NCBI RefSeq assembly: GCF_002080415.1
Contig: NZ_CP020474.1
Coordinates: 1,351,001-1,415,000 of the forward strand
Source: Roseovarius mucosus
GTDB lineage: Bacteria; Pseudomonadota; Alphaproteobacteria; Rhodobacterales; Rhodobacteraceae
DNA length: 64,000 nt
Reading direction: 5' to 3'
Below the pieces are notes generated by a model that made no database searches, was not told where the DNA came from, and saw only the letters and a program-made list of their open reading frames with translations. The number at the start of each line of letters is the position of its first letter. The stretch's first letter is position 1. This document shows, piece by piece, positions 19,302 through 29,266 of this stretch. Both the position numbers and the translations under genes were made by a program.

Positions 19302-19883
19302 TCAGTTCAGGTTTTTATCGTTGTTGGTCCCCTGCTCAAGCGCGGCTTGCTCCTCGGGCAGGTCAATTTCGTGGAACGTGTAGGACAGCGTGATCGTATG
19401 TACGTATTTCGCGTCACGGTCGGTCACGATCTCTGGGTCGACGTAAAAGGTCACGGGCATCTGAACCCGTTCACCCGGCTGTAGCACCTGTTGTTCAAAA
19501 CAGAAACAGTCGATCTTGGTGAAAAAGCCACCCGCCTCATAGGGCGTGACATTATAGCTGGCTGATCCGGCGACTGCGCGGTCAGTGGGGTTATAAGCCT
19601 CGTAAAAGGCCAGCCCCGTCTCACCGATGCGAATTTCCATCTGGCGCTCCATGGGTTTGAACTCCCAAGGCATATCGCGCTCTTTGCTGGCGTCGAACCG
19701 CACTTTGACGGTTTGCTCCAGAACATCGTCGCTTGCCACTTCTGACACGCCTGTCGCCCCGCCAAAGCCAGTCACGCGGCAAAACCAGTCGTAGAACGGC
19801 ACCGAAGCCCAAGCGAGCCCGCCCATCAGGACGACCACGCCAACAGTCTGGGTCACGGTCTTGAATTTCGGATCAAGCGCCAT
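19302..19883 (-). CDS. ctaG: cytochrome c oxidase assembly protein CtaG (Cox11)
   Basis: Copper chaperone for the CuB centre (193 aa). One N-terminal membrane helix (about 12-30, followed by the conserved [15 protein letters not shown]) anchors a periplasmic copper-binding domain whose CFCFEQQ motif is present ([22 protein letters not shown]). The ATG at 19883 shares one base with the stop of the 54-aa gene upstream (TGATG). Confidence 0.95.
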   Translation of the reverse strand: MALDPKFKTVTQTVGVVVLMGGLAWASVPFYDWFCRVTGFGGATGVSEVASDDVLEQTVKVRFDASKERDMPWEFKPMERQMEIRIGETGLAFYEAYNPTDRAVAGSASYNVTPYEAGGFFTKIDCFCFEQQVLQPGERVQMPVTFYVDPEIVTDRDAKYVHTITLSYTFHEIDLPEEQAALEQGTNNDKNLN

Positions 19884-20047
19884 CAATTCTCCCCCTGTTC
19901 GATCTTGGGCACGGCGAATCCATCGTCCGAGACTTTGGCAATCGTCATGCCGAACACCAGCGCAACAAACCCTGCCAGCACAAGGCCAAGGCCCAGATTG
20001 CGGCCAAACCGGCGCTTGTGCAGCTCATGTTCCTCGCGAAAGCTCAT
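19883..20047 (-). CDS. 54-aa single-helix membrane protein between ctaB and ctaG
   Basis: A short gene starting [20 protein letters not shown], with one membrane helix (about residues 17-37) and a short acidic tail ending KIEQGEN. It overlaps the ctaB stop by four bases (ATGA) and the ctaG start by one base, so it is translated as part of the oxidase operon. Small proteins in this position occur in other Rhodobacterales and Paracoccus oxidase clusters and are presumed to help oxidase assembly. The exact role is not known to me. Confidence 0.85.
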   Translation of the reverse strand: MSFREEHELHKRRFGRNLGLGLVLAGFVALVFGMTIAKVSDDGFAVPKIEQGEN

Positions 20048-21000
20048 GACCAGCCACCCAAGCCAAACCCGCCCAGCGCCGCCTCGGCAAGAATGGCCGT
20101 GAAATGCGCGAAAAGATACCAGAGCGACAGCTTGAACGCCCGCTTTTCGACGCGGTAGTTATCGGCCTCCGCCTGATCCTCATCCCGCCGCCAGATCGCA
20201 ATCGCATCCCGCAGAAAGAGCGCGTTAAAGACCACCGCAACCGCCAGATAGACCGGCCCGCCGATCCCGGTGAACCCAGCTCCAATCGCCAGCGCCGCCA
20301 AGAGCACCGTGTAAACAAGGATATGCACCCGCGTCGCGCGCCGCCCATGCGTCACCGTCAGCATCGGCACGCCCGCCGTGTCGTAATCGCCGCGCATGAA
20401 CAGTGCCAGCGCCCAGAAATGCGGCGGCGTCCACATGAAAATCAGCGCAAACATCAGCACCGATTCAAGGCTCACCGTGCCCGTCGCCGCAGCCCAGCCA
20501 ATCATCGGAGGGAACGCACCCGCAGCACCACCAATGACGATATTCTGCGGCGTCCAACGCTTCAGCCCGATGGTGTAGATGACCACGTAAAAGAAAATCG
20601 TAAAGGCCAAGATGCCAGCCGCCAACGCGTTGGTCGCCAGCCACAGCATGACCACCGACATCACCGCCAGCGTGATCCCAAAGGCAAAGGCCTCGTCCCG
20701 CGTGACCTTGCCCGCCGGAATGGGCCGCTTTTGCGTGCGCTTCATCAGCGCATCAATATCCGATTCCCACCACATATTGAGCGCGCCCGCAGCACCGCCG
20801 CCTACAGCAATGAAGAGGATCGCCGCAAAACCGATGACCGGATGCACGCCCACCGGCGCCGCCAAAAGACCGACCAGCGCCGTAAACACCACCAGCGTCA
20901 TCACCCGCGGCTTGAGCAGGGCAAAGAAATCGCCAAATCCGGCCTCACCCTCTTGGGCGCGGCTGACGGGGCTGGCTGTGTTCAGGCTCGCATCGCTCAT
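20044..21000 (-). CDS. ctaB: protoheme IX farnesyltransferase (heme O synthase)
   Basis: UbiA-type prenyltransferase (318 aa, about nine helices) that farnesylates heme b to heme o, the precursor of heme a. The first Asp-rich motif is [19 protein letters not shown], and [14 protein letters not shown] opens the membrane domain. The ATG at 21000 has GGAGA seven bases upstream, so the longer frame starting at 21048 is not used. Cotranscribed with coxB and ctaG. Confidence 0.94.
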   Translation of the reverse strand: MSDASLNTASPVSRAQEGEAGFGDFFALLKPRVMTLVVFTALVGLLAAPVGVHPVIGFAAILFIAVGGGAAGALNMWWESDIDALMKRTQKRPIPAGKVTRDEAFAFGITLAVMSVVMLWLATNALAAGILAFTIFFYVVIYTIGLKRWTPQNIVIGGAAGAFPPMIGWAAATGTVSLESVLMFALIFMWTPPHFWALALFMRGDYDTAGVPMLTVTHGRRATRVHILVYTVLLAALAIGAGFTGIGGPVYLAVAVVFNALFLRDAIAIWRRDEDQAEADNYRVEKRAFKLSLWYLFAHFTAILAEAALGGFGLGGWS

Positions 21001-21014
21001 TTCAGTCTCCGGCC

Positions 21015-21079
21015 AAGGGGCGCAAGGGCTGCGCCCCTTACGTGGCATGATTGGGGCGCGGACAGATTGCGCGCGCCCC
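21015..21079. other. two consecutive GC-rich hairpins between coxB and ctaB
   Basis: AAGGGGCGC (21015-21023) pairs with GCGCCCCTT (21031-21039). A second GGGGCGCG (about 21053) faces CGCGCCCC (about 21079). They occupy most of the 87-bp gap between coxB and ctaB and have no T-run, so they are more likely mRNA-stabilising or processing structures than terminators. Confidence 0.5.
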
Positions 21080-21087
21080 GGTCTGCT

Positions 21088-21972
21088 TTAGTCGGCCTGC
21101 GCCACATCCACGGAACGCGGCGTACCGGCATATTCCTCGATCGCGCCATCCAGCCATTCGGCATAGGCCTCTTCGCTCACCACCTTGACGGTGATCGGCA
21201 TATAGGCATGGGCCTGACCGCAAAGCTCGGAACACTGACCAAAGTACACGCCTTCCTTCTCGGCATTGAACCAAAGCTGCGCCAGACGCCCCGGCACCGC
21301 ATCCTGCTTCACGCCAAAGGCGGGGATGGTCCAGCTGTGGATCACATCTGCGCCGGTCACGGTCATGACAACGGTCTTGCCCACGGGCACGACGACCGAG
21401 GTATCGGTGGCCAGCAGGAACTCATCCTTGCTGTAACCGGCCTCGATCAGCTGCGCCTCGACTTCGGGGGTCATGCGGTTGTCGCCACCCGTCGCCGGGG
21501 CACCGATCATATAGCTGTCAAAGGCAAAATCGTGGTCGGTATATTCATAGCCCCAGTACCACTGATAGCCCGTCACCTTGATGTTGATCTCGCCCTCGGG
21601 AATTTCCTGCTGCTTGAACAGCACCGGCAACGAGAAGGCCCCGATAAAGACAAGGATCACGATGGGAATGATCGTCCAGGCAATCTCGATCGGCGAGTTA
21701 TGCGTGAAACTGGCCGGTGTTGCATTGGTCTTGCGGTTGTAGCGGATCATGACGATCACCAGCAACGCGGTCACAAAGATCACGATCGCGATGATGATCA
21801 CGTTGATCATCCCGTCCAGCCATTGCAAATCCCGCGCAAGCTCGGTTGCCGCCGGCTGAAAGCCCATCTTGCCGTCAACGGGCTTTCCTACGATCTCAAG
21901 CCCCTCTTGAGCCATGGCAGGAAGGGCGAGAAAGGCGGTCATGGCCGCCATAAGGCTGGAAGTTAGTCGCAT
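21088..21972 (-). CDS. coxB: cytochrome c oxidase subunit II
   Basis: Subunit II (294 aa) carrying the CuA site that receives electrons from cytochrome c. It has a signal peptide (to about PAMAQ), two membrane helices and a cupredoxin domain with [20 protein letters not shown] and the CuA motif [17 protein letters not shown] chose the ATG at 21972 with AGGGTG upstream; a second ATG at 22002 would add ten residues. It is the first gene of the minus-strand oxidase run. Subunit I is not in the window. Confidence 0.94.
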   Translation of the reverse strand: MRLTSSLMAAMTAFLALPAMAQEGLEIVGKPVDGKMGFQPAATELARDLQWLDGMINVIIIAIVIFVTALLVIVMIRYNRKTNATPASFTHNSPIEIAWTIIPIVILVFIGAFSLPVLFKQQEIPEGEINIKVTGYQWYWGYEYTDHDFAFDSYMIGAPATGGDNRMTPEVEAQLIEAGYSKDEFLLATDTSVVVPVGKTVVMTVTGADVIHSWTIPAFGVKQDAVPGRLAQLWFNAEKEGVYFGQCSELCGQAHAYMPITVKVVSEEAYAEWLDGAIEEYAGTPRSVDVAQAD

Positions 21973-22117
21973 TTTACACCCTGATCGGTTAAAGCGGTTC
22001 ATGTCTTTTTGCGAAGGTCACCCCGCCGCCCGGCGGAATCCCATTGTCTCGGTGTCGTCTAAAACCATATTCTGCCTGAAACGACAAGAAAGACCATTGC
22101 GGCAAACGGACGCTTTT

Positions 22118-22131
22118 TTGATTTAAATCAA
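22118..22131. promoter_or_regulatory. FNR/FnrL-type box in the divergent coxB-tldD region
   Basis: TTGAT-TTAA-ATCAA matches the FNR/FnrL consensus TTGATNNNNATCAA exactly. It is 146 bases upstream of the coxB start and 41 bases upstream of the tldD start. Oxygen-dependent control of one or both units is likely; which one is inference. Confidence 0.75.
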
Positions 22132-22172
22132 ATTAACGCGCCCCCGGACCGCGCCGCAGAGAGAGAATCCCA

Positions 22173-23594
22173 ATGACCGACACCGCCTTTCGCCCTTTCG
22201 AGACCCTGCTCGACCGCGCTACCGCCCTGTCCCGCCTGCGTGAGGCGACCCATGGGGCCGACGATGGCGAGCTCTTCTTTGAACGCCGCCGCGCCGAGGG
22301 GCTGATGTTCGACGATGGCCGGGTCAAGACCGCGTCCTATGACGCCTCCGAGGGGTTCGGCCTGCGCGCCGTGCGTGGCGAGGTTACGGGCTATGCCCAT
22401 TCCTCAGAAGTGACCGAGGCCGCGCTCAAACGCGCGGTGGAAACCGCCCGCTTGGCCGTCGGCGCAGGCGGGGGCACCCTGGCAGCCGGGCCCACGCCTA
22501 CGAATCGCCGCCTCTATACAGATGCCGATCCCATCGCCGGGGCCAGTTTCCCGGTGAAACTCGACACGCTGCGCGAGATTGACGCCTTCGCGCGCGGCCT
22601 TGATCCCCGCGTGGTGCAGGTCACAGCCTCGATTGCCGCGTCGCTGCAAGAGGTCGTGATCCTGCGCCCCGATGGCCAAGACCTGCAAGACATTCGCCCC
22701 ATGACCCGCGTCAATGTCTCGATCATCGTCGAGCAAGAGGGCCGCCGCGAAAGCGGCAGCGCCGGGGGCGGTGGGCGCGTAGGTCTTGACGGCCTGCTTG
22801 ATCCCGCCGACTGGCAGGCCAAGACCCAAGAGGCGCTGCGCGTGGCCCTCGTCAACCTCCGTGCCGAACCGGCACCCGCAGGCACCATGGATGTTGTGCT
22901 TGGCCCCGGCTGGCCCGGTATCCTCTTGCACGAGGCCATCGGCCACGGGCTTGAGGGCGATTTCAATCGCAAAGGCTCCTCTGCTTTTGCCGGTCTCATG
23001 GGCCAACGTATCGCGTCCCCCGGCGTCACCGTTCTGGATGATGGCACCCTCCCCGACCGGCGCGGCAGCATCACCATCGACGATGAGGGCACGCCCTCTG
23101 CCCGCAATGTCCTGATCGAGGATGGCATTCTGGTGGGCTATATGCAGGATCGCCAGAATGCCCGCCTGATGGGCGTGGCCCCCACCGGCAACGGACGCCG
23201 AGAAAGCTATGCCCACGCGCCCATGCCGCGCATGACCAACACCTATATGCTGGGCGGAGACACCACACCGGGCGATCTGGTGGCCGAGTTGAAAGACGGC
23301 ATCTATGCCGTGGGCTTTGGCGGCGGGCAAGTCGATATCACCAACGGCAAATTCGTCTTTTCCTGCACCGAGGCCTACCGCGTCAAAGACGGCAAGATCG
23401 GCGCGCCCGTCAAAGGGGCCACCCTCATCGGCGACGGCGCCACCGCGCTCCAGCAAATCCGGGGCTTGGGCAATGACATGACGCTTGATCCCGGGATGGG
23501 CAATTGCGGCAAACAGGGCCAATGGGTGCCCGTGGGCGTCGGCCAACCCACAGTGCTGATCGGCGGGTTGACGGTAGGGGGGTCGGCGGCGTGA
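22173..23594 (+). CDS. tldD: metalloprotease TldD
   Basis: TldD (473 aa), half of the TldD/TldE zinc protease that digests unfolded peptides and matures some ribosomally made peptides. The HExxxH motif is in LLHEAIGHGLEGDFNRKGSSAF, and the family segments DDGRVKTASYDASEGFGLRAV, DEGTPSARNVLIEDGILVGYMQDRQNARLMG and the closing LGNDMTLDPGMGNCGKQGQWVPVGVGQPT are intact. tldE is not nearby. Transcribed divergently from coxB, 41 bases after a perfect FNR-type box. Confidence 0.95.
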   Translation: MTDTAFRPFETLLDRATALSRLREATHGADDGELFFERRRAEGLMFDDGRVKTASYDASEGFGLRAVRGEVTGYAHSSEVTEAALKRAVETARLAVGAGGGTLAAGPTPTNRRLYTDADPIAGASFPVKLDTLREIDAFARGLDPRVVQVTASIAASLQEVVILRPDGQDLQDIRPMTRVNVSIIVEQEGRRESGSAGGGGRVGLDGLLDPADWQAKTQEALRVALVNLRAEPAPAGTMDVVLGPGWPGILLHEAIGHGLEGDFNRKGSSAFAGLMGQRIASPGVTVLDDGTLPDRRGSITIDDEGTPSARNVLIEDGILVGYMQDRQNARLMGVAPTGNGRRESYAHAPMPRMTNTYMLGGDTTPGDLVAELKDGIYAVGFGGGQVDITNGKFVFSCTEAYRVKDGKIGAPVKGATLIGDGATALQQIRGLGNDMTLDPGMGNCGKQGQWVPVGVGQPTVLIGGLTVGGSAA

Positions 23595-23724
23595 GGAACA
23601 AGGCGCGAAACGCCCTCACCTTATGAACAGCCATTGTCAGCCTGTATCGTCCCCCCTTTTTCCTTGACCTCTAGCGGTCAGATACGACGCTATTAGACAC
23701 AAGCGTGCGTCTGCGGAGAACGGG

Positions 23725-24225
23725 ATGACATTTGCAATCAACCCTCTGGTGCCCGAGTTGTGGTGCTCAGACTTCGAGGTCTCCTTAGAATTTTACACCA
23801 ATACCCTTGGCTTCAAGGTCGCCCAACAAAGAGGGCACGACCCCCACGCCTATCTGACATTACACGGCGCGCAAATCATGCTCGCGCATTGGCAATTGGA
23901 TGGCACTTGGGTGCCGTGGCAACCAGATCACATGGATCACCCCTATGGCCGAGGCGTCAACTTTCAATTCATGGTTCCGGACGTCGATAAATTGTATGAG
24001 ACGGTCCTGTCTCGCGGCGCGAAGCCATTGATCGCCATCTACGAAGCCGACATCTGGAAAACGGACTGCATGGACACGCGGCGTCAGTTTTTGATCATGG
24101 ACCCGGATGGTTACGTCCTACGTTTCGCAACAAGCGTGCGCAACCGGGCCGTGACCGACACAGATCGCGCAAAGCTGGATGCACAATATAGCGTTGGGCA
24201 GTCTGATCAGACGCCGGATCGCTGA
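23725..24225 (+). CDS. glyoxalase/bleomycin-resistance (VOC) fold protein
   Basis: A 166-aa vicinal-oxygen-chelate fold protein with two beta-alpha-beta-beta-beta repeats: LVPELWCSDFEVSLEFYTNTLGFKV in the first, and GRGVNFQFMVPDVDKLYETVLSRGA plus FLIMDPDGYVLRF in the second. The latter carries the acidic residue typical of metal or ligand binding. The family includes glyoxalases, dioxygenases and drug-binding proteins; the substrate cannot be told. It has its own promoter region and no obvious operon partner. Confidence 0.75.
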   Translation: MTFAINPLVPELWCSDFEVSLEFYTNTLGFKVAQQRGHDPHAYLTLHGAQIMLAHWQLDGTWVPWQPDHMDHPYGRGVNFQFMVPDVDKLYETVLSRGAKPLIAIYEADIWKTDCMDTRRQFLIMDPDGYVLRFATSVRNRAVTDTDRAKLDAQYSVGQSDQTPDR

Positions 24226-24422
24226 AACGCGGCGGCCTCTACCTCTTAATTCTCAGAATGCATCGCCCCATCGCTTAACACATGCGCCCTTTGGCCCCTT
24301 GCCTGCCATCTGCCTCGGACGCCTTGCCGACCTGCCCCAAGCCTCAAACCAAAAATAATCAATATTAAATATCATATACTTAAGTAATTTTTTCCAAAAA
24401 TCTATGACTCACCCAGGCACGG

Positions 24423-24437
24423 TTTACCATGCGTTAA
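24423..24437 (+). promoter_or_regulatory. possible CtrA half-site pair upstream of dprA
   Basis: TTTA-N7-TTAA, one mismatch from the alphaproteobacterial CtrA consensus TTAA-N7-TTAA, lies 45 bases before the dprA start codon. Competence-type dprA genes are under CtrA control in some Rhodobacterales, which makes the site worth noting, but one near match is weak evidence. The rest of the 257-bp gap before dprA (24226-24482) is AT-rich around 24350-24410 and shows no gene. Confidence 0.35.
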
Positions 24438-24482
24438 CCCTCTTCAGGTTATCCATGGTCTTGCAAGCAGGCGAGGTCACGG

Positions 24483-25616
24483 ATGCCCAAACTTACTCAT
24501 CCTTCCACTCACCCCCCACTCCCACCCACCACGGAAGATGACCGGGTGTCGTGGCTTCGCCTCTTGCGCTCTCGCCGGGTCGGTCCGGCCACCTTTCACC
24601 GCCTTCTGGCGGAACATGGCAGCGCTCAGGCGGCGCTTGCCGCCCTGCCCGAGGTGGCCCGCGCCGCCGGTGTGCCCGATTACACCCCCTGCCCCCCCGG
24701 CGTGGCCGAGGCCGAGTTGCGCGCAGGCCACGCAGTCGGCGCACGGCTCCTCACCTTGGCAGACCCCGGCTTTCCAACCCAGTTGAAGGACATCTCCGAT
24801 TGCCCCCCGCTCCTTTGGGTGATGGGTGATGCGGCCCTTCTTGCCCGCCCGATGATCGCCCTTGTGGGCGCGCGAAACGCCTCGTCCTTGGGAACGCGCA
24901 TGGCCAGATCACTGGCCGCCGATCTCTCGGCACGGGGCTATCTGATCGTTTCAGGCCTCGCACGTGGCGTTGATACCGCGGCCCATCTGGGCAGTCTTGA
25001 GGCGGGCACCATCGCGGTCATGGCCGGCGGGGTGGATGTCATCTATCCGGCAGAGAATACCAAACTCGCGGGCGATATCCTCGCCTCCGGCCTGCGCCTC
25101 TCTGAACAGCCCATCGGCCTTATCCCGCAGGCTCGCCACTTTCCCAGCCGCAACCGGCTGGTCAGTGGCTTGGCACAGGCGGTGGTCGTGGTCGAGGCTG
25201 CCGCGAAATCCGGCTCGCTCATCACCGCCCGCACCGCGCTCGATCAAGGGCGCGAGGTGATGGCCGTGCCCGGCCACCCAATTGATGCCCGCGCCAGCGG
25301 CTGCAATATGCTGATCCGCGACGGGGCCACCCTGATCCGCAACGCCGAGGATGTGATAGACGCGCTGCCACAGGTGCCAAGCATCGCAACAGCATCCCAG
25401 ACCGAATTGCCCCTGCCCCCCACGACCACACTCCGCGACATCGCGGGCCTGCACGCCCAGATCCTCAACCGTCTCGGGCCCTCTCCTCTGGCCGAGGATC
25501 AGCTCATCCGCGATCTGGCCACCCCGGCCCACCGGGTCGCCCCCGCGCTTCTTGATCTCGAACTTGACGGGCGCATCACACGGCATCCGGGCGGCCTTCT
25601 GGCCCTCGCGCAGTAG
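24483..25616 (+). CDS. dprA: DNA-processing protein DprA
   Basis: DprA/Smf (377 aa), which loads RecA on incoming single-stranded DNA during transformation or gene-transfer-agent uptake. A helix-hairpin-like N-terminal domain (DRVSWLRLLRSRRVGPATFHRLL) precedes the Rossmann-like core IALVGARNASSLGTRMA, with SGLARGVDTAAHLG and FPSRNRLVSGLAQAVVVVEA. A C-terminal winged helix (about 310-375) ends in GRITRHPGGLLALAQ. topA follows 124 bp downstream, a common arrangement. Confidence 0.94.
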   Translation: MPKLTHPSTHPPLPPTTEDDRVSWLRLLRSRRVGPATFHRLLAEHGSAQAALAALPEVARAAGVPDYTPCPPGVAEAELRAGHAVGARLLTLADPGFPTQLKDISDCPPLLWVMGDAALLARPMIALVGARNASSLGTRMARSLAADLSARGYLIVSGLARGVDTAAHLGSLEAGTIAVMAGGVDVIYPAENTKLAGDILASGLRLSEQPIGLIPQARHFPSRNRLVSGLAQAVVVVEAAAKSGSLITARTALDQGREVMAVPGHPIDARASGCNMLIRDGATLIRNAEDVIDALPQVPSIATASQTELPLPPTTTLRDIAGLHAQILNRLGPSPLAEDQLIRDLATPAHRVAPALLDLELDGRITRHPGGLLALAQ

Positions 25617-25740
25617 CCGATACACTGCATAGGGTCATAAGGTCGCGCTCTTGCAACCCTTGCGGCCAGATTGACAATTCCCCTTGCCAGCCCACATGGT
25701 GCGCCGCCATAAGCCTCGACCAGAGCCGGAAGGAGTGCCC

Positions 25741-28446
25741 ATGCCCGTTGTCGTTGTCGAATCGCCCGCCAAAGCCAAGACGATCAACAAGTATCTGGGC
25801 GACGGTTACACGGTTCTGGCAAGCTATGGCCATGTGCGCGATCTGCCCGCCAAGGATGGATCGGTCGATACCGAGAACGGCTTTGACATGACCTGGGAGG
25901 TGGGCCCCGACAGCCGCAAGCACGTCAAGGCCATCGCCGACGCCCTCAAGGATGACAACGCCCTCATCCTCGCCACCGACCCCGACCGCGAAGGCGAGGC
26001 CATTAGCTGGCACCTTGAAGAGACCCTTCGCAAACGCAAGGCGATCAACAAAGACACGCCCGTTAGCCGCGTGGTGTTCAACGCCATCACCAAATCCGCC
26101 GTCACCGAGGCGATGAAAAATCCCCGTCAGGTCGATGCGCCCTTGGTCGAGGCTTATCTCGCACGCCGCGCGCTGGACTACCTCGTGGGTTTCAACCTTA
26201 GCCCGGTGCTCTGGCGCAAACTGCCCGGCGCACGCTCGGCGGGGCGTGTGCAATCGGTCTGCCTGCGCCTCATCGTCGAGCGCGAGATGGAAATCGAGGC
26301 GTTCACGGCCCGCGAATACTGGTCCGTCAAGGCGCTGCTGACCACGCCGCGCGGCCAAGACTATGAGGCGCGGCTGGTCTCCCTTGCGGGCAAGAAGCTC
26401 GATAAATTCGATCTGGAGAACGCCACTCAGGCCGAAATGGCGGTGCAGGCCATCACCTCCCGCGCCCTCACCGTCACCTCGGTCGAAGCGAAACCGGCCA
26501 GCCGCAATCCCTCCGCCCCCTTTATGACCTCGACGCTGCAACAAGAGGCCAGCCGCAAATTCGGCATGGGCGCCAAGCAGTGCATGTCCGCCGCGCAACG
26601 GCTCTATGAGGCGGGATATATCACCTATATGCGTACCGACGGGATCGACATGGCGCCCGAGGCCGTGATGGCCGCGCGCGATGCGATCAAGGATCGGTTT
26701 GGCCCGGAATATCTACCGAAATCGCCCCGCATGTACAAAAACAAGGCCAAAAACGCCCAAGAGGCGCATGAATGTATCCGCCCCACAGACATGACGCGCG
26801 ACGCAGGCCATATCAAAACCTCTGACGCAGATCAGCGCAAGCTTTACGATCTCATCTGGAAACGCACCCTCGCCTGCCAGATGGAGGCCGCTCGCATGGA
26901 GCGCACCACCGTCGAGATCGGCAGCAATGATGGTCAGGTCGGCCTGCGCGCCACCGGTCAGGTGATGCTCTTCGAGGGCTTTCTCAAAGTCTATGAAGAG
27001 GGCCGCGATGATGTGCCCACCGGAGACGACGACGATGGCCGCCTGCCCCAGATCATGCAGGGCGAGCCCGCCGCCTTTGCCAAATCCTCGCTGCGCAGCG
27101 AATTTGCCCGCGCCAGCGATTGGGCCGAAACAACCGCCGCCGTGCTCTCGCCCAACGAATCCATTCTTGGCCTGCAACACTTTACCCAAGCGCCGCCCCG
27201 CTACACCGAGGCGACCTTGGTCAAGAAAATGGAAGAACTGGGCATCGGCCGCCCCTCGACCTATGCCAGCGTCCTGACCACGATTCAGGACCGTGAATAT
27301 GTCCGCAAGGAACAAAACCGCCTCTTCCCAGAGGATAAGGGCCGCATTGTCACGATCTTTCTGATCAACTTCTTCCGCAAATACGTGGGCTACGAATTCA
27401 CCGCCAATCTCGAAGAGGATCTGGATCGCGTCAGCGCCGGCGAGGCGGATTACAAAGAAATCCTCGCCCGCTTCTGGCGCGATTTCTCCGCCGCAATTGC
27501 CGAAACCTCGGAATTGCGCATCACCGAAGTGCTCGATGTGCTCGACGCGGCCCTCTCTCCTACGCTTTATCCTCCGCGTGAGGATGGCAGCGACCCGCGC
27601 CAATGCCCGCTCTGCGGCACGGGTCAGCTGCATCTGAAAACCTCGCGCTCCGGCGGGTTTGTCGGCTGCGGCAATTATCCCGAATGCCGCTACACCCGCC
27701 CGATTGGCGGCGATGCTGGGGAAAATGGCGACCGTATCTTGGGGCAAGATGAGGCGGGCAACGAAATTTCCCTGCGCTCTGGCCGCTTTGGCCCCTATGT
27801 GCAACGCGGCGAGGCGACCGAGGAGAACAAAAAGCCCGACCGCGCCAGCCTGCCCAAAGGCTGGACAGCCGAGGCCATGACGCTGGAAAAGGCGCTTACC
27901 CTGCTCAGCCTGCCGCGTGACGTGGGCCAACACCCCGAGGGCGGGATGATTTCCGCCAATTTCGGGCGTTTCGGCCCCTATCTCATGCATCAACTGCCGG
28001 ACGAGGCCAAGCCCGTCTACGCCAATCTCAAAGACCCCAACGACGTGTTTGAAATCGGCATGAATCGCGCCGTCGAACTCTTGGCCGCCAAACGTGCCAA
28101 TCCCGGCGGGCGCGGGCGCGCGGCGGCCAAGGCGCTGCGCGATCTGGGCGAACACCCCGAGAATGGCGGCCCGATCCAGATCCTCGAAGGGCGCTACGGC
28201 CCCTATATCAAATGGGACAAGGTCAACGCCACCCTGCCCAAGGGCACAGAACCTGACGATGTGACCATGGAAATGGCCGTCGCCGCGATTGCCGCCAAGG
28301 CCACAAAGCCGGGCAAAGCGCGAAAGACCGCCGCCAAAGCCACGACCGCCAAGAAACCGGCCGCGAAAAAGGCTGCGCCCAAAAAGGCCACCACCACCAA
28401 GGCCGCGGCCAAGGCCCCCGCCAAACGCGCCGCCGCCGGGAAATAA
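25741..28446 (+). CDS. topA: DNA topoisomerase I (type IA)
   Basis: Type IA topoisomerase (901 aa) that relaxes negative supercoils. The Toprim domain opens with VVVESPAKAKTINKYLG and contains the acidic ATDPDREGEAISWHL block; the active tyrosine is in YITYMRTDGIDM. One four-cysteine zinc ribbon remains (CPLCGTGQLH...GCGNYPEC), followed by repeated GRFGPY/GRYGPYIK segments and a lysine/alanine-rich tail of about 45 residues for DNA binding. The ATG at 25741 has GGAAGGAG upstream. Confidence 0.96.
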   Translation: MPVVVVESPAKAKTINKYLGDGYTVLASYGHVRDLPAKDGSVDTENGFDMTWEVGPDSRKHVKAIADALKDDNALILATDPDREGEAISWHLEETLRKRKAINKDTPVSRVVFNAITKSAVTEAMKNPRQVDAPLVEAYLARRALDYLVGFNLSPVLWRKLPGARSAGRVQSVCLRLIVEREMEIEAFTAREYWSVKALLTTPRGQDYEARLVSLAGKKLDKFDLENATQAEMAVQAITSRALTVTSVEAKPASRNPSAPFMTSTLQQEASRKFGMGAKQCMSAAQRLYEAGYITYMRTDGIDMAPEAVMAARDAIKDRFGPEYLPKSPRMYKNKAKNAQEAHECIRPTDMTRDAGHIKTSDADQRKLYDLIWKRTLACQMEAARMERTTVEIGSNDGQVGLRATGQVMLFEGFLKVYEEGRDDVPTGDDDDGRLPQIMQGEPAAFAKSSLRSEFARASDWAETTAAVLSPNESILGLQHFTQAPPRYTEATLVKKMEELGIGRPSTYASVLTTIQDREYVRKEQNRLFPEDKGRIVTIFLINFFRKYVGYEFTANLEEDLDRVSAGEADYKEILARFWRDFSAAIAETSELRITEVLDVLDAALSPTLYPPREDGSDPRQCPLCGTGQLHLKTSRSGGFVGCGNYPECRYTRPIGGDAGENGDRILGQDEAGNEISLRSGRFGPYVQRGEATEENKKPDRASLPKGWTAEAMTLEKALTLLSLPRDVGQHPEGGMISANFGRFGPYLMHQLPDEAKPVYANLKDPNDVFEIGMNRAVELLAAKRANPGGRGRAAAKALRDLGEHPENGGPIQILEGRYGPYIKWDKVNATLPKGTEPDDVTMEMAVAAIAAKATKPGKARKTAAKATTAKKPAAKKAAPKKATTTKAAAKAPAKRAAAGK

Positions 28447-28570
28447 CCCGGCGCGGCCCCCACACCTACGTAGAAATCCCTATTCCGATGCGATGGCACG
28501 CGGGCCGCGTTGACTCGTGCCCGGCTTGCGCCGCATACGGGGGCAAACCACTGTCTGGAGGAGGTTCCAC

Positions 28571-29266
28571 ATGAACAAGGTTTACGGCTCGGCCGCCGAA
28601 GCGCTGGACGGGCTCTTGCGTGATGACATGCTGATCGCAGCGGGCGGCTTTGGCCTCTGCGGCATTCCCGAATTGCTCTTGGCCGCGATCCGCGACTCGG
28701 GCGTCAAGGATCTGACCTTTGCCAGCAACAATGCGGGCGTGGATGATTTCGGCATCGGTATCCTGCTGCAAACGCGGCAAGTGCGCAAAATGATGTCCTC
28801 TTATGTGGGCGAGAACGCCGAATTCATGCGCCAATATCTGAGCGGCGAGCTTGAGCTGGAATTCAACCCACAGGGCACGCTCGCCGAGCGGATGCGCGCG
28901 GGCGGCTGCGGCATTCCGGGTTTCTACACCAAGACCGGCGTCGGCACCCAGGTGGCCGAGGGCAAGGAACATAAAGAGTTCAACGGCGAGACCTATATTC
29001 TCGAACGCGGCATCTTTGCCGACCTCTCTATCGTCAAGGCGTGGAAGGCCGACACCACCGGCAACGCCATCTTCCGCAAGACGGCGCGCAACTTCAACCC
29101 GCCTGCCGCCATGTGCGGCAAGGTCTGCGTGCTGGAGGTCGAGGAAATCGTCCAACCGGGCGAATTGGACCCCGACAAAATCCACCTGCCGGGCATCTAT
29201 GTTCACCGCTTGGTGCAAGGCACGCATGAGAAACGTATCGAACAACGCACCGTGAGGGCAGCATAA
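28571..29266 (+). CDS. scoA: 3-oxoacid CoA-transferase, subunit A
   Basis: Alpha subunit (231 aa) of a succinyl-CoA:3-ketoacid/acetoacetate CoA-transferase, which moves CoA between succinyl-CoA and acetoacetate in ketone body or polyhydroxybutyrate turnover. Motifs: [15 protein letters not shown] near the N terminus and [17 protein letters not shown] in the middle. The ATG at 28571 is preceded by GGAGGAGG. Its TAA stop shares a base with the subunit B start (TAATG). Confidence 0.92.
   Translation: MNKVYGSAAEALDGLLRDDMLIAAGGFGLCGIPELLLAAIRDSGVKDLTFASNNAGVDDFGIGILLQTRQVRKMMSSYVGENAEFMRQYLSGELELEFNPQGTLAERMRAGGCGIPGFYTKTGVGTQVAEGKEHKEFNGETYILERGIFADLSIVKAWKADTTGNAIFRKTARNFNPPAAMCGKVCVLEVEEIVQPGELDPDKIHLPGIYVHRLVQGTHEKRIEQRTVRAA

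Noticed and set aside
25576..26598. Long antisense frame over topA, and similar ones at 26713-28155 and 41836-43122
   Set aside because: Glycine/histidine-rich, low-complexity translations typical of the antisense of high-GC genes; the genes beneath are well supported.
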